Below, piece by piece: positions 55,968-64,000 of a stretch of 64,000 nucleotides of DNA (its first letter is position 1; the number at the start of each line of letters is the position of its first letter). Source of the stretch: Hortaea werneckii (lineage: Eukaryota; Ascomycota; Dothideomycetes; Mycosphaerellales; Teratosphaeriaceae); assembly GCA_037044905.1 (NCBI GenBank), contig JBAOKB010000159.1:310001-374000 (forward strand), in the 5' to 3' direction. The position numbers and the translations under genes were made by a program. The notes below the pieces were generated by a model. The model had not been told where the DNA came from. It saw only the letters and a list, made by a program, of their open reading frames with translations, and did not search any database.

Positions 55968-58185
55968 AACGGGCAGGATGGATCGAAAAGAACAAGAAGG
56001 ACACTACGAAACAGTCAAACGTTAGATGAGGAATAAGAGCGACAAAAGGTCAGATCTGGAAACCGATACTTGAAATACAAGACAGACGTGGGGGTTTTTT
56101 CAGGGCGTCTGTGATCAACGCCGCGGCGCGCTCTTCGTCCACTCTGTACAAAGCTTGCAACTCGAACGAGTAATCCCGTTGATGGATAGGCTTGTGCGAT
56201 CCTGCACCACCGCATGTATCGATACATCCAAGCTGTGTACCCTTCCAGACTGCTTCGAAGCGGGAGGAACGTGGCATAAAGAAGCTTTAGACGGGCCTTA
56301 GGACGAAAAGGGGAGGTACAGAACCCCAAGCCAGCGGTCTTGATTGATGGATTTAGACTGGACGTAACTTTTCAGGCCCGGCAAGTCCATGCTACATTGG
56401 CCTAGCGAATGTCAATCATGCAAGTGCCGCCCTTCGTCTCAAGAGGATGTACCCCTCACTGTCATACTGGGGGGAGGAGGGGAGGGGGGCCTTTTGGAGG
56501 CGCGATGCTATGGCACCTATCAACAAGAGCCCGTCATGGACCGCCACGGGCCGTGCAGGGGAGCTGGACGGGATGCCTTCCCGAGAGGAGAAGGTCATGA
56601 GACGTGGGCAACAATAAGCAGCAGAGTTTCTTAACAACTTAAGCTCTTGTCATCTTTGGGCTCACTTACGAAGATAGTTGTGCCTGACTGGTGTACAGCC
56701 GACCACTGTGTTTGTGGTTTGTTCAAGGCCTGAATCGTCGTTTGGGCCAAGCTTCAGTCAAGCATGCTTAGACAAGACCAGGAGAGCTTAGCCAGCGTGT
56801 GAAGGACAATTGTGCTGCACTGCGTATATCTGAATCGGTATGTGATATGCTGGCCAAGCAGACCGGCGGATAGATCGGCATGCAAAGCGTAGATTGCCTA
56901 GCGCGGAGGGAAGCACGTAAAACCCAACTGCGGTTGTGCCATCGATGTGACTGCGGTAGCTTCTACAGCATGCTTCGTGGTACATGCCTCGCTTCAGCAA
57001 AAGGCTAGACGGATATTGAACCGAATTATGCAGCGGGAGAGGCGGCCTTCTTAGCGACTTGTTGTAAGTATTCTGCAATCCCGAATCTAGGTCGAGGAAG
57101 AAAACCTCCGTAATCACGATGATGCTGCACAAGAAGTGGGATGGCTAGCTTCTCAGCACGTTGTAACCTTCTAACGACTCCCGCTGTCACGACATTGCTG
57201 ATCGCCGGGCTAAGTCTGCAACGTGCAACTCACCGAGCACGGCAGTCCCAATCTTTCCTCAAGCCGCAAGCAAACTTTCGTTTTCGCTTGTCCTTTTAAC
57301 AGCTATTCCAGAATGGAAGTTGATAGCCAGGTCCCCGTAGTAGCCGTTGGATGAAGCTTCCCTAAGGTCTGGGCCTGCCCCATAAGCACGTGTTTTGGTG
57401 GTACAGAAGTGGCATTTTGCCGCGATGTGACTGTCCGTTTCTGACAGACAAGTACCGGGTACATCGCTGCCATGTACCTCGTGAGAGCTTGATGATGATT
57501 GACGGCCGGCAGACAGACAACCTTGACAACCTTGAGATGCAATTGGGGGAAAAGGCGTCTGGAGTTTGCGGGGGTGGCGGTGGGGTAAAGGTCTCGTTGG
57601 TGGGTTTACTGAGGGCTCATCGTTTCGAGAACGTCGGTAGCGCTGCTATGACAGGAACCCGTCTCGGATGGGAAAAGACTATGCTTCTGCCGTCGCCAGT
57701 TATTATTGCCGAGCGGCATCGAGCTCTCGCGCACGCAGCGAAAGCAGAACGCCGCAGTAGCCGGGGCCGCCAAGATGTCAGCTTGCCTGGGATTCACCGC
57801 GCCATACAGCATCGAAGCTGCAGCGGCAAGGTGTTGGAGGAAAGGCTTATGCAGCAAGCTTGACGGGAGTTCCAATGTGAGCTTCGTGCGCCCGAGCATG
57901 GTCTATACATACCCCTCCTCATCGCCGCGCATCGGCCGCACGAAGCCGAAGCAGAGCGCTCACGTCAGACGGAATCTGGAGCGGACGAGGAAGGTGCCCG
58001 CTTAGCAACCCGGCGGGTAGTGCGGGGATGCTTTTGCCGAGACCCCTGCAGGCTAGCTCTACACAGATGTACAACGTCACGGCCTGCGTAAACAGATGGA
58101 AAAGCAGTATCTGTTTTGTTTTCTCCCTTACTGCAAATAATTCTTCTTCGGATCATCGTTGAAACGCTGTTGTAAGTGTTCCATC
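55968..58185. other. Divergent intergenic region, about 2.2 kb
   Basis: It separates the sulfate permease (-) from the oxalate decarboxylase (+). It holds one G-rich tract at 56469-56489. No gene, transposon or RNA gene was recognised. Confidence 0.45.
56469..56489 (+). repeat. G-tract cluster, potential G-quadruplex
   Basis: Runs of 6, 2, 4 and 6 G separated by single A (with one GG run between). It lies about 500 bp upstream of the sulfate permease start, on the strand opposite its coding strand. Confidence 0.4.
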
Positions 58186-59805
58186 ATGGTGCCTCGCCCG
58201 TCGGCATTGTTCGCATCAGCGGCAGCATTGCTGTCGACGACTGCTTTCGCTGCACCGACCCGCTCTAGCTACCAGGAGCCATTGGAAGATGGGACATTAC
58301 GAGAGCCTCCTGTAGCGAAATACCCATTCAAGAACGACCCGTACGACAGGAAGCATGATACATATGGGGAGGGCGTGCAACCACTGCCTATTGTACGTGA
58401 ACAACTGTTTGCTAAGACCTAATTGCAATGTAGTCTTGAGATGGGTGGCGAGTGGAGCGAGAAGAGCACACGAGATTGAAACTAAGCTGATACGTCTTCC
58501 CATTTCATAGCGCAATGGCCATGGAACTTCAGTTCTAGGACCCGTGAACCTGGACCGAGACCGGCAGAATCCGGATCTTGTCCGTCCGCCGAGTACTGAC
58601 CATGGCATCCTGCCCAACCTGCGCTGGTCCTTTTCAGACTCGCACATCCGCATCGAGGAAGGCGGATGGACGCGTCAGACAACCGTCCGTGAGCTCGCAG
58701 CATCCAAGGAGATCGCCGGCGTCAACATGCGTCTGGATGCCGGTGTGATCCGCGAGCTGCACTGGCACAAGGAAGCCGAATGGGCGTACGTGCTCGACGG
58801 CAAGGTACGCGTGACCGCCTTCGACACGGACGGCGGCTCCTTCATGGACGATCTCGAGAAAGGCGACCTCTGGTACTTCCCCTCCGGCCACCCGCACTCC
58901 CTCCAAGGTCTGGGCGAAAACGGCACCGAATTCCTGCTCATCTTCGACTCCGGGGACTTCTCCGAGGACTCGACCTTCCTGCTGAACGAATGGATCGAGC
59001 ATACCCCTAAGGCGGTCGTCGCCGAGAACTTCCGCCTGCCGCCGGAGATGTTCGAGAATATCCATGAGAAGGACAAGTACATCTTCCAGGGCTCGATCCC
59101 GGACTCGATCGACAAGGAGAAGCCGCGGGCGTTTAAGCGGAGCAAGCATCAGTACACCCATCATATGCTTGACACGCCTGCGCAGAAGGGCAGCGGTGGC
59201 CAGGCCAAGATCGTCGATAGCAGGAACTTCCCCATTTCCAAGACCATTGCGGCTGGGCACTTGGACATTGAACCGGGTGCGTTGCGGGAGATGCACTGGC
59301 ACCCAAATGCTGATGAATGGTGAGGCCGTGCTGTCAACGTATGCCTTTTTTTACTCGCAACGCTAACATTAACTCCAGGTCCTTCTTCATCCGCGGCCGC
59401 GCCCGCGTCACCATCTTCGCCGCCGAAGGCAACGCGCGCACCTTCGACTACATGGCGGGCGACGTCGGCGTCGTGCCGCGCAACATGGGCCACTTCATCG
59501 AGAACCTCTCGGACGACGAACCGCTCGAGGTCCTCGAGATCTTCCGCGCCGACGAGTTCCAGGACTTCTCGCTGTTCCAGTGGATGGGCGAGACGCCGCA
59601 GCGGCTGGTCAAGGATCACCTGTTCCAGCATGATCCGAAGTCCGGCGAGAAGTTTAGTAAGATGGTCGAGAGCGCGGAGAAGGATGTGATTAAGAGTCAG
59701 TATTATGATGGGAAGGAGGAGGGGTTGGAGAAGGGGAGTTGTAGGAATGGTAAGGGAATCTTTGGGAGGGGTTTGGATAATGTTTGCTGCTCAGCTTTAT
59801 ATTGA
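58186..59805 (+). CDS. Secreted oxalate decarboxylase-like bicupin
   Basis: Exons 58186-58392, 58511-59319 and 59379-59805 join with canonical sites, giving 480 residues. A signal peptide (about 1-22, ending FAA) begins the protein. The first cupin has REL-HWHKEAEW (Mn ligands His153, His155, Glu159) and GHPHS (His198); the second has REMHWHPNADEW, split by intron 2, and NMGHF. Between them lies SEDST (220-224), which aligns with the SENST lid of bacterial OxdC; the Glu is the proton donor that favours decarboxylation over oxidation. The enzyme would turn oxalate into formate and CO2 outside the cell or in the wall. The last ~40 residues are unusual and may include an unseen break. Confidence 0.92.
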
Positions 59806-61174
59806 GAGGGCAAGGAACTGTGAGGTCTGCTGCCAAATTGTATAAATTGATGTTTAGTGCAAGATTGTCCAGGCTTCTCGCGGAGTAAATACGGTTCATT
59901 TGATTTCTGAACATTATGGATTAATACAGTCTACCACTTTTTGTCTGACTTCTGTCAATGCGGTTTCGCCCGTCCACGATACATGGCGTGAACGTATGTC
60001 GAGGAACTGCGATATCCCAGCCCAAGATTCGGAAGCCGCAAGGAAATTTGAAGCTCGGCAATGTCACCAAAGACCGCGTCGCGTAAATGTCGCGTCGTCA
60101 AGATGCTGTCAGACGTGATTTAGAAGGTAAAGGGGTAAAGGCGAATCAAATGGCAAGGGATCCCGCAGTCAGGTCATGTAGACTGCGACATCGAATGGTA
60201 ATGATTGGGCAGTCAGGTCATGTAAACTGATGGAGATGCGCACGCTATCAGTACGAAGTGTATTCCTTTTAATTGAAGTTGATTGTGATGCACACGCCGT
60301 CAGTACTACTGTAAAGGAGGGTATGTATTCGTTAATTGAATGCGGAGATTGACGCGAATGCGAAGACATGCACGGACGCGAAAGCCACTACCTCCGGTAT
60401 CCCTGTCCACCCACCTGGCTCGAGACCGACTGGGGGCCGGGCAAGGGCAAAGCGCAGGGCAGGGCAGGCAAGCTTCCCGTAGCCTTCCCGGCCGGTCCCC
60501 TTTTGCCCTCCGCGGCCACTTCCATACCACGACCGAACGACGACTGCGACCACTCCACCACTGCCATTGTCCCCTTCCATCCCCATCCCCAGTTCTGCCT
60601 CCCCATCCGAGGCATCCTCAGGCGACTTCTTCTTCTCCGCCGGCTTCATCACTATCGTTGACCCTCTTTCGCAATACCTTACCCACCTCACCTCACCTCC
60701 TACCGCGCGAACTTTCCCCCCGTGCCTTGCACCCATTGCGGTGGTACGACGTGGCTTGAATTGAATTTCACTCTTCTGGTATGTACGCTCGGCAAGCCGG
60801 ACCTGCTTCTGTTCCTGCTGTACATACATAGTACTATGTACTAGTACACAATACACGCCAGCAGCCGACTGCGCATGCCTCATTGAACAAGCCGGACTGA
60901 CACGTGCTGCCTAGCTCCTGCGCATCCATTGAGAAGTCACCCCTTCCACCCGCCGCAAACACATCCGCTCCACGCCTACCATGTGTAAGCCCTCCCCTCC
61001 CCGCCTGCCTGCACTCCCTGATCACCACCACCTCCCTCTCCTCCTCCTGCTCCTCTTGCTCTTCCTCCACCATCACCACTCCCTCTGCCCGCTGCGCGTC
61101 GGCATCCACAAGCCCGCCTGGCGAGCGAGGTCCATCGTCTGCACTAGCGGCAAGAGCGCGACACCCGGCTGGAC
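59806..61174. other. Intergenic region with short direct repeats, upstream of septin
   Basis: It holds two pairs of short direct repeats at 60165-60306 (separate entry) and a CT-rich leader from about 60960 to 61080 before the septin start. The CT-rich part is a probable septin leader. No gene is seen. Confidence 0.45.
60165..60306. repeat. Two interleaved pairs of direct repeats
   Basis: A 21-bp unit beginning GCAGTCAGGTCATGTA occurs at 60165-60185 and 60209-60229 with one mismatch; the first copy has perfect inverted ends CAGTC and GACTG. A 20-bp unit beginning GATGC and ending TCAGTAC occurs at 60235-60254 and 60287-60306 with three mismatches. Confidence 0.55.
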
Positions 61175-62871
61175 ATGTCCAAGTCGTCTGCCTCCACCCT
61201 GTCCAGCACCTCGCACGGGAGCCTCGCCGCCATCAGCATGGCGTCCACGGGCAGGGTCATCTCGCCGCACACGACCGACATCACCATCAACCATGTACGC
61301 GTCATGTCAACCGGCACTAACGCCAGATCAGCTACCTCCAGCGGCCAAGTGCCGAGCTCGCCTCCGGCTCGCGCCTCCCCAGTCCCCAGCCCTACTCAGA
61401 CCGGTGCCACGCCCAATGGCAAGCCGACCTCACCCATGGTCGCGACGAGCAACCCCATGCCCAACGGCGGCCAGCCCGCCCCGCAGACCGTGAGCTCCAA
61501 AGACCCCAAGGCAGCAGCACAGGCCGCGACAGACATGAGGAACATTGTGCGCAGGAAGCTCACAGGATACGTGGGATTCGCCAACTTGCCGAACCAGTGG
61601 CACCGCAAGAGTGTACGGAAGGGCTTCAACTTCAACGTTATGGTCGTTGGTAGGTGACACAGCGTTTGGAAAAACATACGATGTGATCGGCTGGCTAACA
61701 CTTCGGACCTAGGTGAATCCGGCCTCGGAAAGTCCACGCTCGTCAACACTCTCTTTAACACCTCCCTCTACCCACCGAAAGAACGCAAGCAGCCTTCCCT
61801 GGACTTCGCGCCGAAGACGGTCAGCATACAGGGCATCAGCGCGGACATCGAAGAGAACGGTGTCCGCCTGAGACTGACGGTAGTGGACACCCCTGGCTTT
61901 GGCGACTTTGTGAACAACGACGACTCATGGAAGCCAATTGTGGAGAACATCGAGCAGCGCTTCGACGCTTACCTGGATGCCGAGAACAAAGTCAACCGCA
62001 TGAACATCGTCGACAATCGCGTGCACGCCTGTGTCTACTTCATTCAGCCTACCGGCCACTCCCTGAAGCCGCTCGACGTTGAAGTCATGCGCAGACTCCA
62101 CACCCGGGTCAACCTCATTCCAGTCATTGCGAAGTCCGACACACTCACCGACGATGAGATTGCCTCATTCAAGCAGCGTGTAGGTACACTCCTCTGACAT
62201 TGCTCACACACCGCTGACACGAAGCATAGATTCTTGCAGATATCCAGCACCACAACATCCGCATCTTCGAAGGACCTAGATACGAGCTGGATGACGAGGA
62301 GACGGTTGCCGAGAACAACGAGATCATGTCAAAGGTGCCATTCGCTGTCGTCGGTGCCAACACGGATGTCCAGACGCCCGAAGGCCGCAAGGTCCGCGGT
62401 CGCCGTTACCCATGGGGTGTCATCGAAGTCGACAACGAAGAGCACTGCGACTTCGTCAAGCTCCGACAGATGCTCATCCGCACACACATGGAGGAGCTGA
62501 AGGAGCACACCAACAACTTCCTCTATGAGAACTACCGATCCGACAAGCTGACGTCCATGGGCGTGGCGCAAGACCCCAGCGTGTTCAAAGAGGTCAACCC
62601 GGCCGTCAAGCAGGAGGAGGAGCGCGCGCTGCACGAGCAGAAGCTGGCCAAGATGGAGCTGGAGATGAAGATGGTGTTCCAGCAGAAGGTGCAGGAGAAG
62701 GAGAACAAGCTGAAGCAGTCGGAAGAGGAGCTCTACGCCCGGCACCGCGAGATGAAGGAGCAGCTCGACCGCCAGCGCCAGGAGCTGGAGGAGAAGAAGG
62801 GCCGCGTCGAGTCCGGCCGGCCCGTGGACGAGAAGTCGAGGAAGAAGGGCGGCTTCTCGCTGCGTGGCTAG
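61175..62871 (+). CDS. Septin, Cdc3/AspB type
   Basis: Exons 61175-61649, 61713-62179 and 62230-62871 give 527 residues. A Ser/Pro-rich N-terminal extension of ~120 residues precedes the polybasic segment RRKLTGYVGFANLPNQWHRKSVRKG. The GTPase domain has G1 GESGLGKST (from residue 159), G3 DTPGFGD and G4 AKSD, followed by the septin unique element (RRYPWGVIEVDNEEHCDF region). A strong C-terminal coiled coil (about 430-510, EEERALHEQKLAKMELEMK onward) ends the protein. The coil and the sequence around G1 point to the Cdc3 (A. nidulans AspB) group. Septins form filaments at septa, hyphal tips and conidiation structures. Both introns have canonical sites. Confidence 0.94.
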
Positions 62872-63422
62872 GAGCGCGACGGTCCGAGTCCCTCCGCTCC
62901 TGCCCTGCCGACTGTTGCTGCTGTGGCCTAGCAACTTCACTAATATGGTGGCCCCCCCCCCTTGTTGCTGTACTGTTTTTTCTGGACTGTCATCATACCA
63001 CTTATTTTCTCTTTCTTTTTCTGACTTGCGGACTTTTTCCTTTCTTTGATGGATTAGGCAACAAGACCGCCAACGACTGTTTCCTCTGCCATCTCCAGCA
63101 ACAAGAGCTGACGGCTGTCGCGGAGCGCGAAGGGCGGAGCCTCGCCACTTTGAGGAGTCGGCGGCAGCAACAGCAACAGCAACATCGGCGGCAGAAGCAG
63201 TGGCACTTTAGCGACAAATGATGGCTTTAAGGGGTTTGGGGGAGTTTTCCACCAGCGGGGATCGGAGGAAAGAAAGAACAAAAGAAAAAGAAAATAAGTG
63301 AAAAAAAAGAAAGGCGGGGGAGGAAGAAGGTCAAGCTAATCCCACTTAATCCTAAATCATCATGCATCAACATCAACATAAAGTCCCAAACTTTTGGCTT
63401 CTTCTCTCGGGGGTTTGAGGCC

Positions 63423-63449
63423 GGGGGGGGGGGCAGGGGGGGGGGGGGG
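63423..63449 (+). repeat. Homopolymer G tracts (G11 and G14)
   Basis: Eleven G, then CA, then fourteen G. On the plus strand this can form a G-quadruplex, and it is a likely site of length polymorphism or sequencing error. Confidence 0.6.
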
Positions 63450-63587
63450 AAAGCTTGCTGTGCAAAAATCCCCCTCCTCTCCCTTTCTCTCACTGCTTGC
63501 TTTGTTTGTGCTTGATCTCTGGAGCGGTCAGTCGGTCGATGGGATGGTAGGTCGATGGGGTTTTCATTTTTGGAGAGCGGGTGGGGG

Positions 63588-63727
63588 TGATGGGGAGGAG
63601 GAGTAGGAGAAGGGAGGGAGGAAAAGGGAGGAAGGAGAGAAGGGGAGGGGTGGGAAGAGAGAGAGTGTGTGTGTGTGTCTGTGTGAGGAAGTTGTGATAC
63701 CATGGCGCCTTGTTTTTTTTTTTTTTT
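63588..63727 (+). repeat. Polypurine tract, GT repeat and T15 run
   Basis: About 80 bases of almost pure A/G, then alternating GT, then 15 T. Such mirror-like purine tracts can form triplex DNA. No coding role. Confidence 0.55.
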
Positions 63728-64000
63728 CTTTTCTACCTCGTGTGTCTTTGATATTATTTGTATTTTTTTTCTCTCTTTTTTCTTGTTGTATGGTTTTTAA
63801 TTTCTGATTTAATTTAGTTCCTCTGTTCTCCTTGCTCTTTTTTTCCCCCCTTTTTTCTTATTTTTTGTCTTTTGTTTTTTTAACCCTTTTCTTTGGTTTG
63901 ACCGAGGAGGAATGGAAAGGGATGACCCTCCCGGAGGAGAAGCAGGAGAGGGGAAGAAGGGAAGGATGTTATGTGTCGTTCCTAGAGAGGTAGCGAGTAA

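Larger units (their letters stand above)
62872..64000. other. Low-complexity flank downstream of the septin gene
   Basis: The septin 3' flank contains a C run (62952-62961), a (CAACAG)-like repeat near 63163-63184, G runs at 63423-63449, a polypurine stretch at about 63588-63665, a GT repeat near 63665-63678 and a T run at 63713-63727, followed by T-rich sequence to about 63890. No gene is recognised. Confidence 0.6.

Noticed and set aside
61295..61341. Extra small intron in the septin N-terminal extension
   Set aside because: A CACTAAC branch-like site is present, but candidate introns are 32 or 47 bp and are not needed, since the frame is open throughout.
1..64000. CRISPR arrays, bacterial operons or phage genes
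   Set aside because: The sequence is a eukaryotic fungal nuclear segment with spliced genes; no spaced repeat array was seen.

Overview
The window is nuclear DNA of a filamentous ascomycete. Genes are separated, lie on both strands, and carry short GT-AG introns (42-160 bp) with CTAAC or CTGAC branch points. The gene content (FlbD-type MYB, GH125, ERG5, WHI5-like repressor, PF11951-type regulator, two-domain oxalate decarboxylase) fits Pezizomycotina; Dothideomycetes is my best guess but cannot be proven from this sequence.

Layout. 0-14 kb: 5' part of an LSH/DDM1-type SNF2 remodeller (-), an unknown acidic-tailed protein, a fungal regulator of the PF11951 type, a secreted GH125 mannosidase with a 14-nt microexon, an SDR oxidoreductase and the mismatch-repair endonuclease PMS1 (-). 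14-31 kb: mitochondrial rhodanese, a polytopic membrane protein, a long gene-free stretch in front of the FlbD-like conidiation regulator, MTC6, a mitochondrial PDH-kinase-type kinase (-) and a WHI5/NRM1-like G1/S repressor. 31-42 kb: a small PLDc_N-type membrane protein, the cyclase-associated protein CAP/Srv2, a decayed gene (-), an RNF126-like RING E3 (-), a small unknown protein (-), a MAK32-type pfkB kinase and a membrane-anchored UIM protein (-). 42-56 kb: three members or relatives of an unrecognised paralogous family flanking ERG5 (C-22 sterol desaturase), an FAD monooxygenase (-) and a PI-PLC-like membrane protein (-), followed by a sulfate permease (-). 56-64 kb: oxalate decarboxylase, a Cdc3/AspB-type septin and a low-complexity tail with homopolymer runs.

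Most genes are single-copy housekeeping or developmental genes; I see no operon-like or biosynthetic cluster. They share broad themes (genome maintenance: SNF2, PMS1, MTC6; growth and polarity: CAP, septin, WHI5-like, FlbD; membrane and sterols: ERG5, PI-PLC) but are probably only neighbours.

A striking property is that many clearly conserved genes between about 16 and 56 kb (CAP, ERG5, sulfate permease, RING, FAD monooxygenase and others) are each interrupted by one- or two-base indels, mostly in short homopolymers. This looks like sequence error rather than gene death, and these genes are annotated across the breaks. By contrast, in-frame stop codons in three other loci (34.3-36.5 kb, 42.3-43.2 kb and near 45.0 kb) may be real decay. 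Two local features stand out: CAP carries two alternative, duplicated first coding segments, and the 42-54 kb stretch holds a repeated-domain protein family that I do not recognise.
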